DNA of 64,000 nt from Segatella copri (lineage in GTDB: Bacteria > Bacteroidota > Bacteroidia > Bacteroidales > Bacteroidaceae), in NCBI RefSeq assembly GCF_002224675.1, contig NZ_NMPZ01000016.1:30748-94747 (forward strand), written 5' to 3'. Shown here piece after piece: positions 1-9,029 of this stretch. Each line of letters opens with the position of its first letter. The first letter of the stretch is position 1. A model generated the notes under the pieces. The model worked only from the letters and a program-made list of their open reading frames with translations, was not told the DNA's origin and ran no database searches. Position numbers and translations under genes: made by a program.

Positions 1-788
1 TAGAGAATGCCTATCGCCGTATCATCATTGATGGCGAAGAAAGCATCCGGATGATTTTCCTCCCTCAATATCTCTGGTGTAAGCACCTCTGCCTGGGCAC
101 GGTTATCACAGATTCTCACCCAGTCGGGGTTCTCCGTCAATCCGTGCTTCACCAGTGCATCATGATAACCGTTATAACGGTTCTTGGAGATTTCCAGATT
201 CATCGGCGAACCGTAGAAGGCTATCTTCTTGCAGCCCGTATCCACCAGATGGGTAACGGCGGTAAAGGCGCCCATATAGTCATCTACTACCACTCGGGAG
301 CAGTTCACGCCCGTACAGATTCTATCGTAGAAGACGAGAGGCACGCCATTGTTCATCAACTTCTCGAAATGTGCGTACTGCTTGGTATCCTTCGCCTGTG
401 ATACGATGATACCGCATACCTTATTCTTATAGAAGTCCTCGCAGATGGCCACTTCCTTGTCGTATCTTTCGTTACTCTGTGCCACCATCACACGATATCC
501 GCGGGCTCTCGCCTCCTCCTCTATGCCCGAAAGGACGGACATAAAATAATAATGTACGAACTCCGGCACAATGACTCCGATGACCTTCATCGGCTGTACC
601 TTGCTATGGCGCAAAGCCTCACCAAGCATGTTCGGAAAGAAATTATGTTCACGTGCAAAAGTCTGAATACGCTCCTTCTGGGCAGCACTGATTCTAGGAC
701 TGTCCTTCAATGCCCGGCTCACTGTAGCAACACTGACTCCCAGTTCGCGAGCTATATCTTTCATTGTTATGTTGTTATTTTCGTTCAT
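1..788 (-). CDS. LacI-family transcriptional regulator (3' end outside window)
   Basis: DNA-binding regulator, probably of the starch genes beside it. The reading frame opens at 788; an internal Met eight codons later starts the LacI helix-turn-helix MKDIARELGVSVATVSRALK. The periplasmic-binding-like effector domain follows, with stretches such as VIGVIVPEFVHYYF and AFFAINDDTAIG. About 262 residues are visible; the last 70-80 run off the left edge. It is divergent from susC, and a perfect LacI-type palindrome lies between them at 872-883. The same site precedes the alpha-amylase at 13097. Family assignment is firm. The effector (a maltooligosaccharide is likely) and whether it activates or represses are inference. 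Confidence 0.9.
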   Translation of the reverse strand, partial: MNENNNITMKDIARELGVSVATVSRALKDSPRISAAQKERIQTFAREHNFFPNMLGEALRHSKVQPMKVIGVIVPEFVHYYFMSVLSGIEEEARARGYRVMVAQSNERYDKEVAICEDFYKNKVCGIIVSQAKDTKQYAHFEKLMNNGVPLVFYDRICTGVNCSRVVVDDYMGAFTAVTHLVDTGCKKIAFYGSPMNLEISKNRYNGYHDALVKHGLTENPDWVRICDNRAQAEVLTPEILREENHPDAFFAINDDTAIGIL

Positions 789-865
789 GTTGTCTTAAAT
801 CACACTGCAAAATTAGGCAAATATCCGCTATTTTGTACCTTTTTTGTTGACCTAAATCAAGCAAA

Positions 866-946
866 AGGAATGCAAACGTTTGCGCACAAGAAATAACGGA
901 ATTAACTGAAAAATAGTACATCGTATCGAAAAAGACTTTAATTTTG
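866..946 (+). promoter_or_regulatory. sus operon promoter with LacI-type operator
   Basis: A perfect 12-bp palindrome GCAAACGTTTGC sits at 872-883, the classic LacI-family half-site arrangement. A Bacteroidetes -7 element TAATTTTG lies at 939-946, 67 bp downstream of the operator start. No TTTG is seen at the -33 position (about 915-918). An upstream operator combined with a poor -33 box suggests activation rather than simple occlusion; this is inference. Confidence 0.75.
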
Positions 947-1068
947 CACCCAGAAAGAATAAACAATTAGACAACTCGACCTCTTTACATAAACAGGCCA
1001 GAGACTAAAAGCAGAATATTCATTTTAAGAATAACAATAGTATAAACATAAACTTAAAAATCGAGCAA

Positions 1069-4000
1069 ATGATGAAGCAGGTAAAAATTAAATTGCCTCT
1101 CAGAGCGTTGACCCTAGCAAGCGGTCTGCTTCTGACGGTGAGTTCCTTTGCGCAGAGTAATGCAATTAAGGGACATGTGAAGGATGCTTCCGGTGAGCCT
1201 ATCATGGGTGCTACCATTACAGTTAACGGTAAGGCAGTGGGCATTACCGACATGGATGGTAACTTCTCAGTTGATGCAGCGCCAGGTGCCAATCTTACTT
1301 TCACTTATCTTGGAATGACACCAAAAACAATCAAAGCAACATCTAACATGATGATTACCTTGGTTGACGACCAGAAGTCTTTGAACGAGGTCGTTGTCAT
1401 CGGTTATGGTCGTGCTAAGAAGAACGACTTGACTGGTTCTGTTACAGCTATCAAGCCAGATGAGATGTCAAAGGGTATCACAAGCAGTGCCTCTGATATG
1501 TTGGTAGGTAAGATTGCCGGTGTTGACGTACAGACTGGTGGCGGTCAGCCTGGTTCTGGCGCACAGATTCGTATCCGTGGTGGTGCTTCTCTGAGTGCTT
1601 CTAATGACCCTCTCTACGTAATCGATGGTTTGGCTATTGATAACAACAACCTTACTGGTACAAGTAACGTCTTAGCGATGATAAACCCTAACGATATCGA
1701 GAGTTTCACCGTATTGAAAGACGCTTCCGCTACCGCTATTTATGGTTCTCGTGCATCTAATGGTGTCATCATCATTACAACCAAGAAGGGACGTTCTGGA
1801 CAGAGACCAACTGTTACCTATAATGGCGATGTTACAGTATCTACCATCCAGAAGAAATATGAGGTAATGAATGCCAGCGAATACAAGCAGGCTCTTACCA
1901 ATCTGGGTATTGACACTAGCGGTTTGGGAACTGCCGATACGGACTGGCAGGATGAGATTTTCCGTACAGCCATCTCTACCAAGCATAACCTCAGTATTCA
2001 GGGCGGCTTGAAGGATATGCCATATCGAATTGGTTTAGGTTTCGATGACAACAATGGTATCGTCAAGACTACTTGGATGAAGCGTTTCAATACTTCTGTC
2101 AATTTGGCTCCTTCCTTCCTCGATAAGCACTTGAACGTCAACTTCACAGCGAAGTATATGTTCGAGAAGGATCGCTATGCAAGTTTTGGTGATGCCATCG
2201 GTAATGCACTGACCATGGATCCTACACAGCCTGTTCGTGTAAGCGACCCTATGTACAATTGCGTAGGTGGATATTTCCAGTATCTGGACAATGCGGGTAA
2301 CACAATTACTGATCCTAACTGGACAAAGATTGCCAAGGCTCAAGTACCTCAAAACCCTGTGGCTCTCCTCGACAACCAGAAGATAATGGCCAACACCAAT
2401 GACATTTCATCAAATCTTGAGGTGGACTATAAGATTCATGGTTTCGAAGACTTGCATTTACATGCTGCTATAGGTGCACAGTACACAGATGCCAAGCAGC
2501 ACAATGATATAAACAAGTATTCCTCTTCTAATAACTATTTTGGTTATTACAAGACAGACCATCAATACAAATACAGCATCGAAGGAAAAGCTTTTGCCGA
2601 ATATGCCCACAAGTTTGGTGTACACGACATCGACATCATGGCAGGTGCTGAGCAGAGCCACTTCCACAGAGTAAGCTATAACTTCGGAAGCGGTATTGAT
2701 GAGTACTTGAGAGATAAGGATCCAAAGATGGTTGATGGTGAATGGAACTATGTAAATAACCCTACATATCAGAAGAACACCATGTGGAAGAGTCACAACT
2801 CTTTGGTATCTTACTTCGGACGTTTCAACTATAACCTGTTAGATCGTTATCTGCTTACAGCTACATTCCGTGCCGATGGTTCTTCTCGTTTCAGAGATGG
2901 CAAGAAGTGGGGTTACTTCCCAGCTGCAGCTTTTGCATGGAAAATCAACAACGAGCCTTTCCTCAAGAATGTAAAATGGATTGACGAATTGAAACTCCGC
3001 TTGGGCTGGGGTAAGACAGGTCAGCAGAATGGTATTGATGACTTCTACTATGCTCCTGTATATACAGTCAGCGATACTTATGCACAGTATCCATTTGGTG
3101 ACAAATATTACACAACAATGCGCCCATCCAAGTACAATCCAGACTTGACATGGGAGAAGACTACAACTTACAATGGAGGTCTCGACTTCACCGCTCTCAA
3201 TGGCCGTTTCGGCTTTAATGTAGATGGTTACTATCGTAAGACTACCGACCTTTTGGCAACCGTTGCCATTGCCGGTGGTACCAACTTTGGCGACCAACTC
3301 TTGAAGAACATCGGTTCTGTAGAAAACTATGGTGTAGAATTGGCATTCAATGTAAAACCTATCGTTACCAAGGACTTCTTGTGGGATGTAACCTACAACG
3401 TAGGATGGAACCACAACGAAATCACTAAGTTGGAGGCTGGTTTACAAGACTGGACTTGGACAGGCAGCAAGGTGTCTCGTGGTAACAACACATTGGTACA
3501 GGTAAACAAGGTCGGCGAACCTCTCAATTCTTTCTATGTTTTCCAGCAGGTTTACGACGAGAACGGCAAGCCTATCGAGGGATTGTATGTTGACCGTGAC
3601 GGTAATGGAAAGATTGATAATGACGACCGTTATTGCTACAAGAACCCTGCTCCTGATGTAATCATGGGTTTCACCACTAAGTTCATCTATAAGAACTGGG
3701 ACTTCAGTGCAGCTTTCCATGCTTCTATCGGCAACTATGTGTATTACGATTTCCTGAACTCCAAAGCTGAGTTGATGAAAATCAATGAAACTAACCTCTT
3801 CAGAAACACAACTGCAGAAGCCGTCGAACTTGGCTTTAAGGGTACAACTGATCTCACGACCAATGCCAGCGACTACTTCGTACGCAATGCGTCTTACCTG
3901 AAGTGTAGCAACATGACTTTGGGATATAGCTTCCCTGCATTGATCAAGGCTGGTGCCGAGAAGATTTGCAGCGGACGTATCTACTTCACAGTTCAGAATC

Positions 4001-4113
4001 CATTCATCATTACCAAGTATAAGGGTATCGACCCAGAGGTAAGCAACGGTATCGATAGCAATCCTTACCCACGTCCAATAAGCTTCCAGCTTGGTTTGAA
4101 TCTTAACTTCTAA
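1069..4113 (+). CDS. susC: SusC/RagA-family TonB-dependent outer-membrane transporter
   Basis: Imports glycans, here probably starch oligosaccharides, across the outer membrane using TonB energy. At 1014 aa it has the usual SusC length. It has a signal peptide ending ...SSFAQ (about residue 29), a carboxypeptidase-regulatory-like domain (about 32-104), a TonB-box-like EVVVIGYG (107-114), a plug domain with QIRIRGGASL and DPLYVIDGLAI, then the beta-barrel ending in LGLNLNF with a C-terminal aromatic. It is the first gene of the susCDEF operon; susD starts 20 bp downstream. Starch specificity is inferred from SusE/F-like partners and the co-regulated GH13 amylase, since SusC proteins do not show their substrate by sequence alone. 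Confidence 0.95.
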   Translation: MMKQVKIKLPLRALTLASGLLLTVSSFAQSNAIKGHVKDASGEPIMGATITVNGKAVGITDMDGNFSVDAAPGANLTFTYLGMTPKTIKATSNMMITLVDDQKSLNEVVVIGYGRAKKNDLTGSVTAIKPDEMSKGITSSASDMLVGKIAGVDVQTGGGQPGSGAQIRIRGGASLSASNDPLYVIDGLAIDNNNLTGTSNVLAMINPNDIESFTVLKDASATAIYGSRASNGVIIITTKKGRSGQRPTVTYNGDVTVSTIQKKYEVMNASEYKQALTNLGIDTSGLGTADTDWQDEIFRTAISTKHNLSIQGGLKDMPYRIGLGFDDNNGIVKTTWMKRFNTSVNLAPSFLDKHLNVNFTAKYMFEKDRYASFGDAIGNALTMDPTQPVRVSDPMYNCVGGYFQYLDNAGNTITDPNWTKIAKAQVPQNPVALLDNQKIMANTNDISSNLEVDYKIHGFEDLHLHAAIGAQYTDAKQHNDINKYSSSNNYFGYYKTDHQYKYSIEGKAFAEYAHKFGVHDIDIMAGAEQSHFHRVSYNFGSGIDEYLRDKDPKMVDGEWNYVNNPTYQKNTMWKSHNSLVSYFGRFNYNLLDRYLLTATFRADGSSRFRDGKKWGYFPAAAFAWKINNEPFLKNVKWIDELKLRLGWGKTGQQNGIDDFYYAPVYTVSDTYAQYPFGDKYYTTMRPSKYNPDLTWEKTTTYNGGLDFTALNGRFGFNVDGYYRKTTDLLATVAIAGGTNFGDQLLKNIGSVENYGVELAFNVKPIVTKDFLWDVTYNVGWNHNEITKLEAGLQDWTWTGSKVSRGNNTLVQVNKVGEPLNSFYVFQQVYDENGKPIEGLYVDRDGNGKIDNDDRYCYKNPAPDVIMGFTTKFIYKNWDFSAAFHASIGNYVYYDFLNSKAELMKINETNLFRNTTAEAVELGFKGTTDLTTNASDYFVRNASYLKCSNMTLGYSFPALIKAGAEKICSGRIYFTVQNPFIITKYKGIDPEVSNGIDSNPYPRPISFQLGLNLNF

Positions 4114-4133
4114 AAATAAAAAAGGAGACAATT

Positions 4134-5819
4134 ATGAAAAAAATATTTATAACGACTGCAATGGCAAGTATGTTGTGCATGGGCTTTGTCTCTTGCGCAG
4201 ACGAACTGAATATCAAGTCCATTGACCCACAGTCTTCCCCAACATATACTGTAGAAGGTCTCTTGGCTAAACAGTATGCAACCCTTGGTCTTACTGGTCA
4301 AAAAGGCCCAGCAGGTTCAGCAGACTTGAGTGGCGACGAGGGTGAAAGTGGATTCATTCGTACCATTTTCAACCTGCAAGAGTTAATGACCGACGAGACA
4401 GCATGGGCATATCAGAACGATAATGCTATTGCCCCTATCACCAACTTCAGTTGGAATAGTGGTAATGACCGTGTGAACTGGGCATATCAGCGCCTCATTT
4501 TCGACATCACACTGTACAACCAGTTTATTTTCGAGCAATCAGGTAGCTTGAGCGAAGACAGAATCGCAGAAGTTCGTTTTCTCCGTGCTCTGAACTACTA
4601 TTATTTCCTTGACCTGTTTCGCAAGGCTCCATTCAAGGACACTTTCGACAACAATCTCCCTACCGAGAAAAGCGGCAAGGATCTCTATGAGTGGTTGGAT
4701 AATGAGTTGACCACCATCGAACCTATGATGGCTGAGGTGGGTGCTTATAATAACAGTGAGAATTTCGGACGTGCCGACCGTGGCGCAGCATACGCACTCC
4801 ATGCCCGCTTGGCTCTTAACTCTGAAGTTTATACCGATGGTCAGGTAAAGGACTACCAGAAGGCTATTCATTATTGCGACGAGATTATCAACAGCGGTAA
4901 ATACGATCTTTGTCGTGCAGAAAAGAATGGCTGGAGCGGTTATCAGCAGCTGTTCATGGGCGACAATGACTGCAACCCTGAGGCTATGAAAGAAATCATC
5001 TTCCCTATCCGTCAGGATGGTTTGAAGGCTCGTGCGTATGCAGGTACCACATACCTCGTATCAGCAGCTACTATAGGTGGTATGCCTTACGCAAGCACAC
5101 AAGACCCATGGAAATGTATGTTTGCCCGCGAAAACCTTATTGAGAAGTTCTTCCCTAACAAGGACATCCCAATGGCTAAAGTTGATGATGTTTTGAGCAA
5201 TCCTACACAAGAAGAGGTGAGAGCTAAGGATAGCGAGAAGGGCATCGGTACAGCAGACGTAATCGCAAAGGCTGGAGACGACCGCGCCCTGTTCTATATG
5301 GGTGTAGGTGGCTGCGAAACAGGAAAAGTTCGTACTATCAATCCAGGTGAGAACATCACAGGTCCTCTGAATGGTGCATCTTTTGTAAAGTGGAGCAATC
5401 TCCATGCAGATGGTTCCACACAGCACGATCAGAACTATTCAGATACAGACTTCCCTATGTTCCGTTTGGCAGAAATCTATCTGACCCGTGCAGAGGCTAA
5501 GTACCGTCTCAACGGCAGTCACAGTCAGGAAGGTTTGGCTGATATCCAGTATGTTCAGGACCGTGCCCACCGTCAGTTAAGAGCTACATCAGTAGATGAG
5601 CAGACCCTTATCGATGAATGGTGCCGCGAGTTCTTTATGGAAGGTCGCCGTCGTTCAGACTTGGTTCGCTTTGGCTTGTTCACAGGTTCTAAGTACCTCT
5701 GGAGTTTCAAGGGTGGTGTAGAAAAAGGTGCTGGTACTCCAGCATACTACGACATCTATCCAATGCCAGACAATGAGATCAAGAACAACCCTAACTTGCA
5801 TCAGAACCCAAAATACTAA
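4134..5819 (+). CDS. susD: SusD/RagB-family surface glycan-binding lipoprotein
   Basis: Cell-surface lipoprotein that captures glycan and lids the SusC barrel. It has a lipoprotein signal with Cys21 (GFVSCADELN), an N-terminal TPR-type helical region with VRFLRALNYYYFLDLF typical of the family, and the usual C-terminal SusD region including FRLAEIYLTRAEAKYRLNG and WCREFFMEGRRRSDLVRFG. Length (561 aa) is normal. It follows susC by 20 bp in the same operon, which fits a SusCD complex. A run of polar or charged residues just after the lipid anchor fits surface export, but that is inference. Confidence 0.95.
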   Translation: MKKIFITTAMASMLCMGFVSCADELNIKSIDPQSSPTYTVEGLLAKQYATLGLTGQKGPAGSADLSGDEGESGFIRTIFNLQELMTDETAWAYQNDNAIAPITNFSWNSGNDRVNWAYQRLIFDITLYNQFIFEQSGSLSEDRIAEVRFLRALNYYYFLDLFRKAPFKDTFDNNLPTEKSGKDLYEWLDNELTTIEPMMAEVGAYNNSENFGRADRGAAYALHARLALNSEVYTDGQVKDYQKAIHYCDEIINSGKYDLCRAEKNGWSGYQQLFMGDNDCNPEAMKEIIFPIRQDGLKARAYAGTTYLVSAATIGGMPYASTQDPWKCMFARENLIEKFFPNKDIPMAKVDDVLSNPTQEEVRAKDSEKGIGTADVIAKAGDDRALFYMGVGGCETGKVRTINPGENITGPLNGASFVKWSNLHADGSTQHDQNYSDTDFPMFRLAEIYLTRAEAKYRLNGSHSQEGLADIQYVQDRAHRQLRATSVDEQTLIDEWCREFFMEGRRRSDLVRFGLFTGSKYLWSFKGGVEKGAGTPAYYDIYPMPDNEIKNNPNLHQNPKY

Positions 5820-5857
5820 ATTGTTAGGAAACAAGATTTAATTTAAAGAAATCAATT

Positions 5858-7048
5858 ATGAAAAAGATATTCAAATTAATGTTGCTGCCAGCGTTGGTAC
5901 TTCCTTTGCTCTTTACATCCTGTGATGAAGACAGAGACAGCAACCCAACATTGGATCTGAGTCATCTTGCTGAGGGATTTGTATTGAACACTCCTGCTCT
6001 TGCAGAAAACAATACCTATGATCTCAAGAGTGCAAAAAACCTTGTGCTTACATGCTCTCAGCCAAATTATGGTGATGCACCTTACGCAGTGAAGTACTAT
6101 GCACAGGTTTCTATCGACCCTGCATTCGCCAATGATCCTACAACCACTCATACAGAGTTGGCGACATACGCAGAGAATGCAAGCAACTTGGAATTTAATG
6201 CATCCGAAGCAAACGATGCTATCGTATCACTCTTCCAGGCAGCCAATCCAGACACAAGCGTTCCTGAGGAAATGCCTATTTACGTCCGTCTTCGCGGAGT
6301 CATTAGCGGTACTTTGAATCAAACCTTGGGCGAGACCTATTCAAATGTCATTACCCTGCCTTCTGTCAAGGCTACCTACGAGGCTCCTGACGCTAAGTTC
6401 ACAGATAACCTCTTCTTGATTGGAAGTTCTATCCAGACTCCATGGCAGAGTTGGAAAGCTATTCCTAAGGTAGAAGGCTTGGATGGCAATTACTATGGTA
6501 TCATCTACGTGCCAGCTGGTGGCGAATTCAAGTGGGGTACCGAGAACAATGACTATCGCGGCATCAACCGTATCACCATAGACGATCAAGCCGAAGCAGG
6601 TATCTCTGAAGGTGAAAACCAAAACATCAAGGTGGCCAACGCAGGCTGGTACACACTCCACTTCAAGGGTAAGATTACCGAAGATAAGAAGAACATCGAA
6701 TGGACAATGACTATTTACAAAACTCAGGTTTACCTGATTGGTGGTTGTATTGGTCAAAGCACTTGGGGCCATGCTGACGAAAATGCTCTGACTCCTCCAG
6801 CTGAACCAACTGGTGAATGGGTTTCTCCTGCATTCACAGCCAGTGAAGAGCTTCGTGTTTCAGTCAAGGTCGGTAGCATCGACTGGTATCGCACAGAGTT
6901 CACGGTTCACAATGGCGATGTGTTCTGGCGTAAATATAATATGCCAAACAACTGGGCTGAAACCATGGGTGCAGATTACTCTGTTAAGCCTGCCGTTGGC
7001 ACGAAGTTGTATGTCAACTTTGATACAAATAAAGCAGAAGTTAGATAA
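5858..7048 (+). CDS. susE: SusE-like outer-membrane starch-binding lipoprotein
   Basis: Surface lipoprotein thought to hold starch near the SusCD importer. Its lipobox Cys is at 22 (LLFTSCDEDRD). The N-terminal third resembles the SusE domain (TLDLSHLAEGFVLNTPALAE, then a beta-sandwich). Two later repeats around residues 185-280 and 288-396 resemble the carbohydrate-binding folds of SusE/F; each begins with a short NLFLIGS or VYLIGG strand. 396 aa is normal for SusE. It starts 38 bp after susD and ends 17 bp before the SusF-like gene. The symbol rests on position and fold pattern rather than strong identity to the Bacteroides protein. Confidence 0.8.
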   Translation: MKKIFKLMLLPALVLPLLFTSCDEDRDSNPTLDLSHLAEGFVLNTPALAENNTYDLKSAKNLVLTCSQPNYGDAPYAVKYYAQVSIDPAFANDPTTTHTELATYAENASNLEFNASEANDAIVSLFQAANPDTSVPEEMPIYVRLRGVISGTLNQTLGETYSNVITLPSVKATYEAPDAKFTDNLFLIGSSIQTPWQSWKAIPKVEGLDGNYYGIIYVPAGGEFKWGTENNDYRGINRITIDDQAEAGISEGENQNIKVANAGWYTLHFKGKITEDKKNIEWTMTIYKTQVYLIGGCIGQSTWGHADENALTPPAEPTGEWVSPAFTASEELRVSVKVGSIDWYRTEFTVHNGDVFWRKYNMPNNWAETMGADYSVKPAVGTKLYVNFDTNKAEVR

Positions 7049-7065
7049 TTTAAGATCAAAGCAAA

Positions 7066-8460
7066 ATGAAAAAGACATTTTTATATAGCTTAGCAGTCTT
7101 GGCAAGTTTAACACTTGCCAGCTGCAACGGCGACTACGATGATTGGGCTCAACCTCAGACCAATCCACAGGAGGCCTCAGCTGCCAAATACGGAATTACT
7201 TTCGCAGCAGGTACTGAAGCTGAAAGTAGCTTGCCAGACAATGACGGTATTATCAATCTCGTCACAGTCAATTCATCAGATGCAGATGTTACAGGTTTCA
7301 CACTCAAAGACTTGAAAGTAAATGGCGAAGCCATTAAAGGCGAAATCAACGGTAACAGCATTCAGGTAGACGCAACAGAATTGGAGAAGATTCTCTGCAG
7401 CCAGAACAAATCACGCGCAAGCGTTGCTCGTGACATCAACGTTGAGTCTAAGGTTTCTGTCAACTTGGCATCAGGTGATGCCGTTGCCATCAATACCGTA
7501 GGTACGACTACAGCCAAACTTAAGCCATCCCCAACTCCTGCTATTGATGAGAAAGGTTACTACATGCTCGGTGAAGTTAATGGCAATGGATGGAAGCCAA
7601 CAAAACCTGTATGGATGAACAAAGTGTCTGATGGTGTTTACCAGCTCAAGGTCACCACAGAGAAAGATAAGAACTATTTTAAGTTCTACGAAGGTAGCAA
7701 GTGGGATGAAACCGGCAACTGGGATGTTATCAACACAGGTGTCTTGGGTTGCGAGAAAGACGGTAGCGAAGATGCTTCTGGTACAATCTATTATACTGGC
7801 GACAGCTGGGGTACTCCACAGACAATGGTTATCGCAGGTACGGGTACATGGATTGTAACTCTCGACATGAACAATCTGTCTTACTCTGTAGGCAAGCCTA
7901 TCCTCTATATGGCAGGTGATGCTAATGGATGGGCTACAAATGACTACCTCGCAGGTGAGGATGGTGTACACTTTACTGGTTTCATGTTCTTGAACCAGAA
8001 TGGTTTCAAGTTCTGTACTCAGCCAGAGTGGAAGGGCACCAACTATGGCGCGAACTTCGACACAGCTCCTGATGCAGCCAACATCACTATGACAGAAGAA
8101 GCCGGTTACTACAAGGTAGATGTTGATTTGGGAAGCAAGAGCTATGTTCTGACTCCTATCACAACTATCGGTATCATTGGTAGCGCATCACCTAATGGTT
8201 GGGATTCTGACGTAGATATGACATATGTTCCTTACAATGCAGAAACCAAAGAACTTGGCTACTGGGAAATCAAGGACGTAACATTTACATCTGGCGAAAT
8301 CAAGTTCCGTGCCAACGATGACTGGGCAATCAACTGGGGTGGCGATACAAATGCTCTCACCCAAGGCGGTGATAATATCTCTGTAGAAGCTGGCACCTAC
8401 GACATCAAGCTCTATGCATGGGCTAATGGCTATGCAAAGTGTGAACTGATCAAGAAGTAA
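7066..8460 (+). CDS. susF: SusF/SusE-like outer-membrane starch-binding lipoprotein
   Basis: Second surface starch-binding lipoprotein, last gene of the operon. Lipobox Cys20 (LTLASCNGDYDDW). After an N-terminal SusE-type region there are three tandem carbohydrate-binding-like modules. They start near GYYMLGEVNGNGW, LYMAGDANGWATNDY and TIGIIGSASPNGW, and they are rich in Trp, which suits starch binding. 464 aa. A strong stem-loop follows 34 bp after the stop. The assignment rests on module architecture and operon position. Confidence 0.8.
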   Translation: MKKTFLYSLAVLASLTLASCNGDYDDWAQPQTNPQEASAAKYGITFAAGTEAESSLPDNDGIINLVTVNSSDADVTGFTLKDLKVNGEAIKGEINGNSIQVDATELEKILCSQNKSRASVARDINVESKVSVNLASGDAVAINTVGTTTAKLKPSPTPAIDEKGYYMLGEVNGNGWKPTKPVWMNKVSDGVYQLKVTTEKDKNYFKFYEGSKWDETGNWDVINTGVLGCEKDGSEDASGTIYYTGDSWGTPQTMVIAGTGTWIVTLDMNNLSYSVGKPILYMAGDANGWATNDYLAGEDGVHFTGFMFLNQNGFKFCTQPEWKGTNYGANFDTAPDAANITMTEEAGYYKVDVDLGSKSYVLTPITTIGIIGSASPNGWDSDVDMTYVPYNAETKELGYWEIKDVTFTSGEIKFRANDDWAINWGGDTNALTQGGDNISVEAGTYDIKLYAWANGYAKCELIKK

Positions 8461-8493
8461 GTATCTGTTTCATCATAACAAACACATCATAAT

Positions 8494-8526
8494 AATAGGC
8501 GACTCTCCATTCGAGAGCCGCCTATT
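8494..8526. terminator. Stem-loop terminator after the sus operon
   Basis: Inverted arms AATAGGCGACTCTC (8494-8507) and GAGAGCCGCCTATT (8513-8526) pair with one wobble, followed by TTTTCG. A nearly identical hairpin lies at 12213-12246. It could also terminate a minus-strand transcript that would start near the TACCTTTG-type -7 element at about 8617-8624. Confidence 0.75.
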
Positions 8527-8754
8527 TTCGTTTCATCCTCCAGTATTTCAACGTAAGCCATCGGCAGAAAGAACTATATGTTCTGTGGAAACCACGATGG
8601 GGCTGAGCAGCGGGTGCAAAGGTACTACTTATTTGAATCCACCAATTTTTAGGGGGATAAATTTGCAGAAAATATTTAAGGTGAATCATAAATCTCCTTT
8701 CACGGAATGTGGATTGTATTGAAAATAAGAGAGTTAAGTATGAAAGGAAAAATC

Positions 8755-8798
8755 GGTTCAGGGGAGATTGTCCATGGATAGACAATCTCTTCTGAACC
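8755..8798. repeat. Interspersed hairpin element, copy 1
   Basis: Inverted 18-bp arms starting GGTTCAGGGGAGATTGTC (8755-8772) and ending CTCTTCTGAACC (8781-8798), with two wobble mismatches and an 8-nt loop. A second copy with perfect arms lies at 10370-10414, so the pair brackets the ATPase gene. The rest of the 569-bp gap between susF and the ATPase holds no convincing gene. Confidence 0.7.
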
Positions 8799-8834
8799 AT
8801 TTATGTCATTTTTTGGGAACTAGAAAATGGGAAA

Positions 8835-9013
8835 GTGACGAAAAGTGGTAAAACTACCACTTTTTGCTTGTAAATCATGGTAAAAGCCTTCGTTTGAGCC
8901 TTTTTAGTGACGAAAAACGGTAAGTTTACCACTTTTTGATAATAAAGTTGCGCATTCTTAGATATTTTTTGTATCTTTGCAGTGACGAAAAGTGGTAATG
9001 TTGCCACTTTTTG
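8835..9013 (+). promoter_or_regulatory. Three 32-bp palindromic repeats spanning the ATPase promoter
   Basis: Copies at 8835-8866, 8907-8938 and 8982-9013 each begin GTGACGAAAA and end CCACTTTTTG. The first has perfect 10-bp arms AAAAGTGGTA / TACCACTTTT around a 4-nt loop; the others are imperfect. The spacing is 72 and 75 bp. A promoter lies between copies 2 and 3 (TTG at 8948-8950, TATCTTTG at 8972-8979), so copy 3 covers the predicted transcription start. The layout suggests autoregulatory operators. Confidence 0.75.
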
Positions 9014-9029
9014 ATAATATAGTATAATT

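Noticed and set aside
8522..8800. 92-codon minus-strand frame after susF
   Set aside because: Covers a terminator and a hairpin element, has no family features and no ribosome-binding site.
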